From: Alphaproteobacteria bacterium
Lineage (GTDB): Bacteria > Pseudomonadota > Alphaproteobacteria > Rhizobiales > Rhizobiaceae
Assembly: GCA_016861165.1 (NCBI GenBank)
Contig: BOKV01000011.1
Location: forward strand, 1 to 64,000
DNA: 64,000 nt
Direction: 5' to 3'
Position 1 is the first letter of the stretch. The number at the start of each line of letters is the position of its first letter. Of this stretch, positions 17,347 through 28,427 are shown one piece after another. Both the position numbers and the translations under genes were made by a program. The notes under the pieces were generated by a model, which ran no database searches, had not been told where the DNA came from, and worked only from the letters and a program-made list of their open reading frames with translations.

Positions 17347-18753
17347 GTGACAATATCCAGTCTGGAGGCCGTGATGAACGAAAGCGGCGGTCCCGTGCGG
17401 CTGCTGCGCAACTCAAAGATCGGCATGTATGTATACCCTGTCGTGGCCGCCGAGTTCTCGAACTGGCGCGACGAGCAGCGCGCCTGGCGCGACAGCGCCG
17501 TTCTCTTCGACCAGACCCATCACATGGACGAACTGGTGGTCGAGGGACCGGATGCGGCCGCCTTCCTCGATCATGTCGGCGTCAACAGCTTCGCCAATTT
17601 CGACCTCAACCGGGCCAAGCACTTCGTGCCGGTGACGCCGGCCGGCCATGTCATCGGCGACATGATCATCTTCCGCGAGCGCGAGGACAAGTTCATCCTG
17701 GTCGGCCGCGCCCCGACGGCCAATTGGGTGGAGTTCAACCAGGCGGTCGGCCGCCACAAGGTTCGCCTGCGCCGCGATCCGCGCTCGGACTCGCGTCCTG
17801 ACGGCAAGGCGATCTACCGCATCCACTACCGCTTCCAGATACAGGGGCCCGACGCCAACAAGGTGCTGGAGAAGGTCAATGGCGGGCCGGTCCCCGACGT
17901 CAAGTTCTTCCATGTCGACTGGATCAATGTCGGCTCGCGGCGGGTGCGGGCGCTGCGCCACGGCATGGCCGGCGCGCCGGGACTGGAAATCTGGGGGCCC
18001 TACGCCGACAAGTCCTACATCCAGTCGACGATCATGCAGGCGGCGCGCGATGCCGGTGTCGACCTGCGTCCGGTCGGAAGCCGCGCCTATTCGACCAACA
18101 CGCTCGAATCGGGCTGGATCCCGTCGCCGCTGCCGGCCATTTACACCGGCGACGGCATCATGCGCGACTACCGCGAATGGCTTGGCGCCGACAGCTACGA
18201 GGCGGTCGGCTCGATCGGTGGTAGCTTCGTCAGCGACAATATCGAGGACTATTATGTCAACCCGTTCGAGCTGGGCTACGGCTTCTACATCGGCTGGAAA
18301 TCGGACTTCATCGGCAAGGAGGCGCTGGCCAGGATGAAGGATGGCCGCAACCGCAAGAAGGTCACCTTCGAGTGGAACCGCGACGACGTGCTCAAGGTGA
18401 TCGCCTCCGGTTTCGACGACGGCACGCCCTACAAGTGGATCGACCTGCCGCAGCCCAACTACGCCTCGACCAGCGCCGACCGCGTGATGAAGGGCGAGCG
18501 CATGGTCGGCATGTCGATGTTCAACGGCTATTCGTTCAACGAGCGCGCCATGCTGTCGCTCGGCGTAGTCGATGCCGATATCGAGATCGGCGACGTGCTG
18601 ACCCTCGTCTGGGGCGAGCCGGAGCCCACGGGCAAGACCTCGACCGAGCACCACCGCCAGGCCGAAATCCGCGTGCGGGTGTCGCCCACGCCCTATGCCC
18701 GCGAGGCCCGCGAGAACTACGCGGCGAGCTGGCGCACCCGGCAGAACGCCTGA
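17347..18753 (+). CDS. Tetrahydrofolate-dependent aromatic O-demethylase (LigM/DesA family)
   Basis: A 468-residue GcvT/aminomethyltransferase-fold enzyme. LigM and DesA of Sphingobium move the methyl group of vanillate, 3-O-methylgallate or syringate to tetrahydrofolate, giving 5-methyl-THF. Shared marks are [13 protein letters not shown] near the N-terminus, [45 protein letters not shown] and [18 protein letters not shown]. The GTG at 17347 follows AGGGAGGGA; an ATG at 17374 with GGAGG is possible but shortens the N-terminus. The next genes encode PurU, a DUF1932 dehydrogenase and a MetF-like reductase, which handle the one-carbon product. Vanillate, syringate and 3-O-methylgallate cannot be told apart by eye. 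Confidence 0.9.
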   Translation: MTISSLEAVMNESGGPVRLLRNSKIGMYVYPVVAAEFSNWRDEQRAWRDSAVLFDQTHHMDELVVEGPDAAAFLDHVGVNSFANFDLNRAKHFVPVTPAGHVIGDMIIFREREDKFILVGRAPTANWVEFNQAVGRHKVRLRRDPRSDSRPDGKAIYRIHYRFQIQGPDANKVLEKVNGGPVPDVKFFHVDWINVGSRRVRALRHGMAGAPGLEIWGPYADKSYIQSTIMQAARDAGVDLRPVGSRAYSTNTLESGWIPSPLPAIYTGDGIMRDYREWLGADSYEAVGSIGGSFVSDNIEDYYVNPFELGYGFYIGWKSDFIGKEALARMKDGRNRKKVTFEWNRDDVLKVIASGFDDGTPYKWIDLPQPNYASTSADRVMKGERMVGMSMFNGYSFNERAMLSLGVVDADIEIGDVLTLVWGEPEPTGKTSTEHHRQAEIRVRVSPTPYAREARENYAASWRTRQNA

Positions 18754-18850
18754 ACGGCGCAACATTGAGAAGCGAGGCGGGCGGCGCGGGTGGGCGGGTG
18801 CCGCCGCGCCGTCGGCCGGCTCGCCCGTCCCATCCTTCCCGGAGGCAATA

Positions 18851-19699
18851 TTGGCCCACTTCGTCCTCACCCTTTGCTGCGCGGACCGGCCGGGCATCGT
18901 CGCCGCCGTCGCCAGCCGGCTTGCCGCAAGCGGCGGCAACATCACCGAGGCCCAGCAGTTCGACGATCGCGAGACCGGTCGTTTCTTCATGCGAGTGGCC
19001 TTCGAGACGGCGGGCGAAATCGGACTGTTCCGGACCGGCTTCAAACATGAGGTGGAGCGTTTCGGTCTCGAATGGACGCTGCGGCCGGCCGCCGCCCGAC
19101 GCAAGGTGCTGATCCTGGTATCGAGATTCGACCACTGCATGGGCGACCTGCTCTACCGCATGCGCATCGGCGAACTGAAGATGGAGGTGGTGGCCATCGT
19201 TTCCAATCACCCGGCCGAGGCGCTGAACCTCACGCTGCACCACGGCATTGCCTACCACCACTTTCCGATCACCAAGGAAACCAAGGCCGAGCAGGAGGCC
19301 CGCATCCGCCAGGTGATCGACGACAGCGGCGCCGAACTTGTGGTGCTGGCGCGCTACATGCAGGTACTGTCGGACGGCATGGCCGCCCATCTGGCCGGCC
19401 GCTGCATCAACATCCACCACTCGTTCCTGCCTGGGTTCAAGGGCGCCAGGCCCTACCACCAGGCGCATGAGCGCGGCGTCAAGATCATCGGCGCCACGGC
19501 CCACTATGTCACCGCCGATCTCGACGAAGGCCCGATCATCGCGCAGGATGTCGAGCCGGTCAGCCATGCCGACACGCCGGACGACCTGGTGCGCAAGGGC
19601 CGCGACATCGAGCGCCGGGTGCTGGCGAGGGCGGTGGCCTGGCACCTGGAGGACCGCGTCCTGGTCAACGGACGCAAGACGGTGGTGTTTGCCAGCTAG
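18851..19699 (+). CDS. purU: Formyltetrahydrofolate deformylase (TTG start)
   Basis: Hydrolyses 10-formyl-THF to formate and THF. The 282 residues match PurU (about 280). An N-terminal ACT domain ([20 protein letters not shown]) is followed by a formyltransferase fold. Its catalytic asparagine and histidine lie in NIHHSFLPG and its aspartate in [10 protein letters not shown]. The best start is TTG at 18851, 10 bases after GGAGG; no ATG fits. It lies 97 bases downstream of the demethylase. In this operon it probably drains one-carbon units arising from O-demethylation and regenerates THF, rather than serving purine balance; that is inference from position. Confidence 0.93.
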   Translation: MAHFVLTLCCADRPGIVAAVASRLAASGGNITEAQQFDDRETGRFFMRVAFETAGEIGLFRTGFKHEVERFGLEWTLRPAAARRKVLILVSRFDHCMGDLLYRMRIGELKMEVVAIVSNHPAEALNLTLHHGIAYHHFPITKETKAEQEARIRQVIDDSGAELVVLARYMQVLSDGMAAHLAGRCINIHHSFLPGFKGARPYHQAHERGVKIIGATAHYVTADLDEGPIIAQDVEPVSHADTPDDLVRKGRDIERRVLARAVAWHLEDRVLVNGRKTVVFAS

Positions 19700-19723
19700 G
19701 CTGGCAGCGCAAAGGGTGTGGCC

Positions 19724-20602
19724 ATGATGATCGCCTTTCTCGGCTTTGGCGAGGCGGCGCGCGCGTTCCGCGACAGCCTCGCCGCGCACGACCCGGCGTT
19801 GCGCTTCGTTGCCTACGACATCCTGCTCGATGATGCCGGTGCGCAAGGCTCCATGCGGCAGGCAATGGAGAGCCGGGACGTCGCCGTCGCAAGCGATTGC
19901 GCCGGCCTCGCCGAGGCCGACTGGATCATCAGCGCGGTGACCGCCGACCAGAGCCTCAACGCGATCCGCAGCCTGGCCCCGCATCTGGTGCGGGGCCGGC
20001 TCATCATCGACGTCAACTCGGTTTCGCCAGGCCGCAAGCGCGAAAGCGCCATGCTGGTGGAACGGGCGGGCTGCGCCTATCTCGACATGGCGGTGATGGC
20101 GCCGGTTCAGCCGCGCGGCCACCGCACGCCGGTGCTGCTCGCCGGTCCCGCTGTGGACCGGGTGCGGGCCGAACTGGACCGGCTGGGGTTCGCCTACAGC
20201 GTCGCCGGCGCCGAGGTCGGCCGGGCAACCGCGATCAAGATGGTGCGTTCGCTGTTCGTCAAGGGATTGGAGGCGATCACCGTCGAGACGCTGTTGGCGG
20301 CAAGAGCTTCCGGTTGCCTCGACGAGATCGTCGCCTCGCTGTCGACGAGCTATCCCGGCCTCGACTGGCCGGGGTTCGCCGCCTACCAGTTCGAGCGCAC
20401 GCTGGTACACGGCAAGCGCCGGGCGGCGGAAATGCGCGAAAGCGCGGCGACGGTCGCCGACCTCGGCCTTGCCGGAAGGCTGGCGGACGCGATCGCCGAC
20501 GTCCAGGATGCCATGGGGCGGACCGGTGCCCGTCCCGTCGACGATGATCTGGCCGCAACGATCGCCGCGACCCTCTCTGCCCGCCGCGGCAGCGGCCGGT
20601 GA
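19724..20602 (+). CDS. DUF1932-type NAD(P)-binding dehydrogenase
   Basis: A 292-residue beta-hydroxyacid-dehydrogenase-like protein. The Rossmann start is IAFLGFGEAARAF, with DVNSVSPGRK and DMAVMAPVQPRGHRTP in the cofactor domain. The helical C-terminal part (KMVRSLFVKGLEAI onward) matches the DUF1932 domain. The ATG at 19724 has AAAGGGTG upstream; a GTG at 19718 is also possible. It follows purU by 24 bases. No known O-demethylation step needs such an enzyme. A role on a hydroxyacid or hemiacetal intermediate of the aromatic pathway is possible but unproven. Confidence 0.8.
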   Translation: MMIAFLGFGEAARAFRDSLAAHDPALRFVAYDILLDDAGAQGSMRQAMESRDVAVASDCAGLAEADWIISAVTADQSLNAIRSLAPHLVRGRLIIDVNSVSPGRKRESAMLVERAGCAYLDMAVMAPVQPRGHRTPVLLAGPAVDRVRAELDRLGFAYSVAGAEVGRATAIKMVRSLFVKGLEAITVETLLAARASGCLDEIVASLSTSYPGLDWPGFAAYQFERTLVHGKRRAAEMRESAATVADLGLAGRLADAIADVQDAMGRTGARPVDDDLAATIAATLSARRGSGR

Positions 20603-20672
20603 AGCTGACCGGCCGGCACTGACCGCGCACTGCGAACGCCGATCCGGCGCGCCATCCCGGCCCAGGCGAAAA

Positions 20673-20680
20673 TGTATGCA
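20673..20680. promoter_or_regulatory. Upstream TGTATGCA operator variant
   Basis: ATGTATGCATCA lies 92 bases downstream of the dehydrogenase gene's 3' end at about 20672-20683. It shares the extended form TGTATRCATCA with the sites at 17309 and 20803 and lies 130 bp upstream of the latter. It may be an auxiliary operator for the gene at 20850. Confidence 0.55.
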
Positions 20681-20781
20681 TCAATTGACTATCTGTCGAC
20701 GCCATCGAGGCGATTGGCTCGGCTCATCGCGCCGAAATCAGGCGATTGCGTGTCAGTTGTGATCGTTCCCGTTGGCTGGTA

Positions 20782-20821
20782 TTGCCTGTTCGACGCTCGT
20801 AGTGTATACATCATGTATGCA
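20782..20821 (+). promoter_or_regulatory. Promoter with tandem TGTATACA/TGTATGCA operators
   Basis: TTGCCT (20782-20787) and TATACA (20805-20810) have an ideal 17 bp spacer. TGTATACA (20803-20810) overlaps the -10, and a second site TGTATGCA (20814-20821) follows 11 bp on, one helical turn, so two dimers could bind the same face. The promoter shows that the MetF-like gene can be expressed separately from the demethylase operon yet under the same control. Confidence 0.75.
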
Positions 20822-20849
20822 CAGTGTTTGGGAAAGCAGGAGGATGCCG

Positions 20850-21755
20850 GTGTTGAATCTGCTCGGTCGCGGCGGTCGCGTATCCATGGATGTCGACCTG
20901 GCCGGCTTCCTCACGGATTACTCGATCGAGGTGACGCCGCGCACGGCCGCAAAGGTTCCGGACTTCGCCGCGCTGCTGCCGGCCGGCACCCGTGTCTACA
21001 TCGCCCATATCGACGGCACGCCGATCGACCAGATGGTCGCCACCGCCCGCCGGCTCGGCGAGGAGGGCTACGAGGCGATGCCGCACATTCCGGCGCGCAT
21101 GGTCGAGACGGCGCCGGCGCTGGAGGAATGGGTCGGCCGCTATCGCGAGGAGGCAGGCGTCCGCCAGGCGCTGCTGCTCGCCGGCGGGCTCGCCACGCCG
21201 CGCGGGCCGTTCGCCAGTTCCATCGACCTGATGGAGACCGGTGTTTTCGAGCGCATGGGCTTCCGCCGGCTGCACGTCGCCGGGCATCCGGAGGGCAACC
21301 GGGAGATCGCGCCCGACGGCTCGACCGCCGTCCTCGACGAGGCGATCGCCTGGAAGCAGTCTTTCCACCGGCGCACCGGCATCGACATGGCCATCGTCAC
21401 CCAGTTCGCGTTCGAGGCGGGGCCGGTCATCGCCTGGGCCGAGCGCCTGCGTCGCAACGGCATCGAACTGCCGATCCATGCCGGCGTGGCCGGTCCGGCG
21501 CGGCTGCAGACGCTGATCAAATACGGCCTCGCCTGCGGCGTCGGCCCATCGATGCGCGTGCTGCAGCGCCGGGCGATGGACCTGTCCAGATTGATGCTGC
21601 CCTACGAACCGGGCGAGGTGCTGCACGACCTGGCCGCCTACCGAGCCTTGCATCCGGGCGGCCTGATTGAGCGGGTTCATTTCTTCCCGCTCGGCGGCAT
21701 CGCCGCCAGTGCGCAATGGGCCAACGCGCAATCGCAGGCCGTGCGCGCGGCCTGA
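20850..21755 (+). CDS. Methylenetetrahydrofolate-reductase-like protein (MetF family)
   Basis: A 301-residue TIM-barrel protein of the MetF/methylene-THF reductase family. Recognisable stretches are YSIEVTPRTA, HIPARMV, VAGHPEGNREI, TQFAFEAGPVIAW and LPIHAGVAGPARL. Running in the oxidative direction it would convert 5-methyl-THF from the O-demethylase to 5,10-methylene-THF. The GTG at 20850 lies 6 bases after AGGAGG; an ATG at 20844 abuts the ribosome site and is less likely, and an ATG at 20886 also exists. It has its own TGTATACA promoter. metF beside ligM is also known from Sphingobium, but the sequence here is a divergent MetF-like form. Confidence 0.85.
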   Translation: MLNLLGRGGRVSMDVDLAGFLTDYSIEVTPRTAAKVPDFAALLPAGTRVYIAHIDGTPIDQMVATARRLGEEGYEAMPHIPARMVETAPALEEWVGRYREEAGVRQALLLAGGLATPRGPFASSIDLMETGVFERMGFRRLHVAGHPEGNREIAPDGSTAVLDEAIAWKQSFHRRTGIDMAIVTQFAFEAGPVIAWAERLRRNGIELPIHAGVAGPARLQTLIKYGLACGVGPSMRVLQRRAMDLSRLMLPYEPGEVLHDLAAYRALHPGGLIERVHFFPLGGIAASAQWANAQSQAVRAA

Positions 21756-21937
21756 CCGCCGGCCGCCGCCGGTATCGCCGCCCCGTCCAGCCTGGCGCCG
21801 CGTGACGCTGGCGCTGTTGGGTATTTCCGTGAAACGGCATAGTCTGCCACAATGCGGGCAGGCCGCACCGGCGCCCGCGCCCGGTGCGGCAGCGGCGGAG
21901 ACAAGAAACCGGGTGCGCGCAGGGAGGAGCACCGAAC

Positions 21938-23401
21938 ATGAACGTCATGGTCAGGAGCAGTGCCGGGCTCAAGGCGCCCGAGAAATTCTTCATCGACGGT
22001 GAGTGGGTGCGCCCGCTCTCCAGCCGCACACTCGACGTCATCTCGCCGGTGACCGAGGAACGGGTGCTGAGCTACCCGGAAGCGAGCCCGGCCGACATCG
22101 ACCAAGCGGTCGCCGCCGCCCGCGTCGCCTTCGACAAGGGGCCGTGGCCGCAGTTCAGCCCGACCGAGCGGGCGCGCCACCTGCGCAAGGTCGCCGATCA
22201 CCTCGCCGACAGGCTGGAGGACATCGCCCAGGCGTGGACCCTGCAGGTCGGCGCGCCGATCTCGCTCACTCGCTACCTGGTCGGACAGAACCCGACCCTG
22301 TTCCGCTACTATGCCGACCTGATCGAAACCTACCCCTTCATCGACGAGCGCCAGCGCGACGACGGCGGCAGGGTCAGGGTGGTGAAGGAGCCGGTCGGCG
22401 TGTGCGCGGCGATCACGCCGTGGAACGCGCCGCTGGTGCTCCTGTCCTACAAGGTCGCCGCCGGCCTCGCCGCCGGCTGCACGATGGTGGCCAAGCCATC
22501 GCCCGAGACGCCGCTCGAAGCCTACATTCTGGCAGAATGCATCGAGAAGGCCGGGCTACCCAAGGGCGTCTTCAACCTGGTGCCGGCGGGCCGCGAGAGC
22601 GGCGACCATCTCGTGCGCCACCGCCATGTCGACAAGGTGGCGTTCACCGGCAGCACGGCGGCCGGCAAGCACATCGCCGCCGTCTGCGCCGAGCGGCTTG
22701 CCCGCGTCAGCCTCGAACTCGGCGGCAAGTCGGCGGCGATCCTGCTCGATGACGCCGATTTCGGTGCCGCCCTGCCGAGCCTGATGATCTACACCATGCC
22801 GATCACCGGCCAGGTGTGCTTCTCGCTGACCCGCGTGCTCGTGCCGGAGCGGCGCCGGCAGGAGTTCCTCGACCTCTATCTCGGCGCGGTGAAGGGCATC
22901 AGGGTCGGCGACCCGTTCGACCCGCAGACCCAGATGGGGCCGCTGACCATGGCCCGCCAGCTCGAGCGGGTGCAGGGCTACATCGCCGCCGGGCGCGCCG
23001 AGGGGGCGACGATCGCCTGCGGCGGCGGCCGTCCGGCGGGCTTCACCAAGGGCTATTACGTCGAGCCGACGGTCTTCACCGATGTCGAGCCGGACATGCG
23101 CATCGCCCAGGAGGAGATTTTCGGACCCGTCGTCTCGGTCATCGGCTACCGCGACGAAGACGACGCCATGCGCAAGGCCAACAACTCCAGCTACGGATTG
23201 AGCGGCGCCGTCTTCACCGCCGACGCGGAGCGCGGCTACGCGGTGGCCCGGCGGATGCGCACGGGCTCGGTCACCATCAACGGCATGGTAGTCGATCCGA
23301 AGCACCCGTTCGGCGGCTTCAAGCAGTCGGGCATCGGGCGCGAGGGCGGGCCTGAGGGCCTCGACAACTATATCGAGACCAAAACGATCCACTTCGCCTG
23401 A
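21938..23401 (+). CDS. Aldehyde dehydrogenase family protein
   Basis: A 487-residue NAD(P)-dependent aldehyde dehydrogenase. ITPWNAPL, the cofactor motif FTGSTAAGKHI, the general base E260 in LELGGKS, and the nucleophile C294 in GQVCFSLTR are all present, as is EEIFGPVVSV. The ATG at 21938 has AGGGAGGAGC upstream. It lies 182 bases after the MetF-like gene with no TGTATACA box in front, so it may have its own promoter. Two roles fit the locus: oxidation of an aromatic aldehyde such as vanillin or syringaldehyde, or oxidation of a ring-cleavage semialdehyde. Sequence does not choose between them. Confidence 0.9.
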   Translation: MNVMVRSSAGLKAPEKFFIDGEWVRPLSSRTLDVISPVTEERVLSYPEASPADIDQAVAAARVAFDKGPWPQFSPTERARHLRKVADHLADRLEDIAQAWTLQVGAPISLTRYLVGQNPTLFRYYADLIETYPFIDERQRDDGGRVRVVKEPVGVCAAITPWNAPLVLLSYKVAAGLAAGCTMVAKPSPETPLEAYILAECIEKAGLPKGVFNLVPAGRESGDHLVRHRHVDKVAFTGSTAAGKHIAAVCAERLARVSLELGGKSAAILLDDADFGAALPSLMIYTMPITGQVCFSLTRVLVPERRRQEFLDLYLGAVKGIRVGDPFDPQTQMGPLTMARQLERVQGYIAAGRAEGATIACGGGRPAGFTKGYYVEPTVFTDVEPDMRIAQEEIFGPVVSVIGYRDEDDAMRKANNSSYGLSGAVFTADAERGYAVARRMRTGSVTINGMVVDPKHPFGGFKQSGIGREGGPEGLDNYIETKTIHFA

Positions 23402-23448
23402 CCCGGCATCCCGCGACGGGCGCGGACGGTTGGGTGCGTGGCCCTGGC

Positions 23449-23481
23449 AAAAAAAGAGCCGGGGCCCGTAGGCCCCGGCTC
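23449..23481 (-). terminator. Rho-independent terminator of the glycerol operon
   Basis: On the minus strand an 11 bp perfect stem (23471-23481 with 23456-23466, loop 23467-23470) is followed by a run of seven T (A-run on the plus strand at 23449-23455). It lies 18 bases past the glpV stop and 54 bases beyond the converging aldehyde dehydrogenase stop. There is no T-run on the plus side, so it mainly serves the leftward operon. Confidence 0.92.
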
Positions 23482-23499
23482 GCGCGCAGGGAGGAGCAG

Positions 23500-25236
<1,737 letters not shown>

Positions 25237-25333
25237 TGTCATTCCTCCCATAAGGTTGCGGATATTCGCCCGGAATCCGGGTAGTGGCCGCGAACCATCC
25301 GAGCTTGGGGCGCAGATTTCGGTCCGCGTCTCG

Positions 25334-25380
25334 CCTTCGCTCCGGTCCTGGGACTTGACCGGTCGGGACCGGAGCGAAGG
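25334..25380 (-). promoter_or_regulatory. Large intercistronic hairpin between glpU and glpV
   Basis: A perfect 15-base inverted repeat (CCTTCGCTCCGGTCC at 25334-25348 and its complement at 25366-25380) with a 17-base loop lies in the 163-base gap between glpU and glpV. There is no T-run, so it is not an intrinsic terminator. It more likely shields the glpV message from 5' or 3' decay, or tunes read-through. Confidence 0.75.
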
Positions 25381-25399
25381 CAATTCTGTCCGGCGCGCT

Positions 25400-25681
25400 T
25401 CACACCCATCGGAACACCGCGAGCGCAAAGAGCACCGAAACGATACTCGCCCCCCACAGGGGGGTGTCGATCAGCGCCAGCCAGCCGAGGTGGATGAAGG
25501 CGCTGCCAAGCAGCGATATGAACAGGCGGTCGCCGCGCGTGGTATCGAGGCCGAGCACGCCGTGGCGCGGCGCGCCGCCGGGGCTGACCAGTTCCCACAG
25601 GGTCATGCCCGCCAGCAGCACGGCGATGAAGGCGAAAAAGGCCGCCGTCTGCCAGGTCCAGGCCATCCAGGCGATGTCCAT
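25400..25681 (-). CDS. glpU: Small membrane subunit of the glycerol ABC transporter (DUF2160)
   Basis: A 93-residue membrane protein with about three hydrophobic segments (WQTAAFFAFIAVLLAGMTLW, ISLLGSAFIHLGWLALI, SIVSVLFALAVF). GVLGLDTTRGDRLFISLLGSA is typical of DUF2160 proteins encoded in glycerol ABC operons. The ATG at 25681 has AGGAGG upstream, 9 bases after the glpQ stop. The role within the complex is not known in detail; position and family support the assignment. Confidence 0.88.
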   Translation of the reverse strand: MDIAWMAWTWQTAAFFAFIAVLLAGMTLWELVSPGGAPRHGVLGLDTTRGDRLFISLLGSAFIHLGWLALIDTPLWGASIVSVLFALAVFRWV

Positions 25682-25690
25682 CGCGGCCTC

Positions 25691-26487
<797 letters not shown>

Positions 26488-26491
<4 letters not shown>

Positions 26492-27351
26492 TGGTCCTGT
26501 CCCCGCATCATCAACGTGTAGAAAATCCAGCACACCAGCAGCGTCATCAGGAAGTAGATGATGCTCATTGCCGCGGCGATGCCGAGGTTGAACTCGCCGA
26601 GCGCCGCCTTGACCAGATCGATCGACAGGAAGGTGGTGGCGTTGCCGGGTCCGCCGCCGGTCAGCACGAACGGCTCGGTGTAGATCATGAAGGAATCCAT
26701 GAAGCGCAGCAGAACGGCGATGGTCAGCACGCGGCGCATCTTCGGCAGCTGGATGTAGCGGAACACCGACCAGTGCGAGGCGCCGTCGATGCGCGCCGCC
26801 TGGTAGTAGGCGTCGGGAATCGAGCGCAGGCCGGCATAGGCGAGCAGCACGACCAGCGAGGTCCAGTGCCAGACATCCATGAGGACGATGGTGAACCAGG
26901 CGTCGCCCGGCTGGCGGGTGAAGTTGTAGTCGATGCCGAGCTGGCGCAGCGTGTGGCCGAGCAGGCCGATGTCGGGCAGGGCCATGATGTTCCACATGGC
27001 GCCGACGACGTTCCATGGGATCAGCAGCGGTAGCGCCATCAGCACCAGGCAGACCGACACCCAGGGTCCGGAGCGCGGCATCGCCAGGGCGATGGCGACG
27101 CCGAGCGGTATCTCGATCAGCAGGATGGTGCCGGTGAACAGGAACTGGCGCCACAGCGCGGCGTGGAAGCGGCTCGAGGCAAGCACCTCCTCGTACCACT
27201 TGACCCCCTCGAAGAAGAACAGGTTGTTGCCGAAGGTCTCCTGCACCGAATAGTTGACAACCGTCATCAGCGGGATGATGGCGTTGAAGGCGACGAGGGC
27301 CAGGACGGGGAAGACCATGAACCAGGCCCGGTTGTTCCATGTCCGGGTCAT
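26488..27351 (-). CDS. glpP: Glycerol ABC transporter permease
   Basis: A 287-residue MalF-type permease with an N-terminal helix (AWFMVFPVLALVAFNAIIP) and the cytosolic coupling motif YYQAARIDGASHWSVFRYIQ. The ATG at 27351 overlaps the glpT stop (ATGA) and its own stop overlaps glpQ, so glpT-P-Q translation is coupled. Membrane topology and the linked ATPases fit a glycerol importer of the rhizobial type. Confidence 0.93.
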
Positions 27352-28424
27352 CGCCCGTCCTCCGTCTCGACGCGCCAGCTGTCGGCATAGAGGTTGATGC
27401 CTTTGGGATCGAAGCTCGCGCGGGGATGGGCCGGCACCTCTGCGCCCTCGGCCAGGATGGCGCAGATGGCACGGCCCTCCAGCGTGGCCCGCACGATCTT
27501 CTGGCGGCCGATATCCTCCAGCTTGGTGACGACGAGGGGCATGCCGCGCGTGCCGATGCGGACATATTCGGGCCGGATGCCGATCTCGGTCCTCACATCG
27601 TGGGCGATCTCGACGGCGCGTGGCAGGCCGATCGACTGGCTGCCGAACCTCGCCGTCGCCCCGTCGACCTCGACCGGGAGAACATTCATGCCGGGCGAGC
27701 CGATGAAATAGCCGACGAAGGTGTGGCGCGGACGCTCGAAGAGCTGTTCGGGCGTGCCGATCTGGACGATCTCGCCCTCATACATGACGACGACGGTGTC
27801 GGCGAAGGTCAGCGCCTCGGTCTGGTCATGGGTGACATAGACCATGGTGTGGCCGAACTGGCGGTGCAGCAGCTTGAGCTGGGAGCGCAGCTGCCACTTC
27901 ATGTGCGGGTCGATGACTGTCAAGGGCTCGTCGAACAGGATGGCGTTCACGTCGGAACGCACCAGGCCGCGTCCGAGCGAAATCTTCTGCTTGAGGTCGG
28001 CGGTGAGACGCTGCGCCCTGCGGCCGGCGAAGGCGGTGAGCTCCAGCATCTCCATGGTCTCGCCGACGCGCCGGGCCACCTCGGCCTCGCCGATGCCGCG
28101 GTTGCGCAGGGGAAAGGCAAGGTTCTGGAACACCGTCATGGTGTCGTAGACGACCGGAAACTGGAACACCTGAGCGATGTTGCGGCCTTCCGGGCTAAGG
28201 CCCGTCACGTCGCGCCCGTCGAACAGCACGCGCCCGTGCGAGGGCGTCAGCAGGCCGGAAATGATGTTAAGCAGCGTGGTCTTGCCGCAGCCGGACGGAC
28301 CGAGCAGCGCGTAGGCGCCGCCATCCTGCCAGGAATGGTGAACCTCCTTCAGCGCGTAGTCGGCATCGCTGGTCGCGGCGGGCAGGTAGGAATGGCGGAT
28401 GTGTTCGAGGTCGATGCGCGCCAT
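27348..28424 (-). CDS. glpT: Glycerol ABC transporter ATP-binding protein
   Basis: A 358-residue CUT1-type ATPase. Walker A is GPSGCGKTT, the Q-loop is in QVFQFPVVYDTMTV, Walker B is ILFDEPLTVIDP and the switch is VTHDQTEAL. The C-terminal third is a regulatory OB-fold domain. The normal LSGGQ signature is strongly altered (LTADLKQKISLGRGL), as in GlpT-type members. It forms a heteromeric pair with GlpS. The start ATG at 28424 is 4 bases after the glpS stop. Confidence 0.9.
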   Translation of the reverse strand: MARIDLEHIRHSYLPAATSDADYALKEVHHSWQDGGAYALLGPSGCGKTTLLNIISGLLTPSHGRVLFDGRDVTGLSPEGRNIAQVFQFPVVYDTMTVFQNLAFPLRNRGIGEAEVARRVGETMEMLELTAFAGRRAQRLTADLKQKISLGRGLVRSDVNAILFDEPLTVIDPHMKWQLRSQLKLLHRQFGHTMVYVTHDQTEALTFADTVVVMYEGEIVQIGTPEQLFERPRHTFVGYFIGSPGMNVLPVEVDGATARFGSQSIGLPRAVEIAHDVRTEIGIRPEYVRIGTRGMPLVVTKLEDIGRQKIVRATLEGRAICAILAEGAEVPAHPRASFDPKGINLYADSWRVETEDGR

Positions 28425-28427
28425 GGC

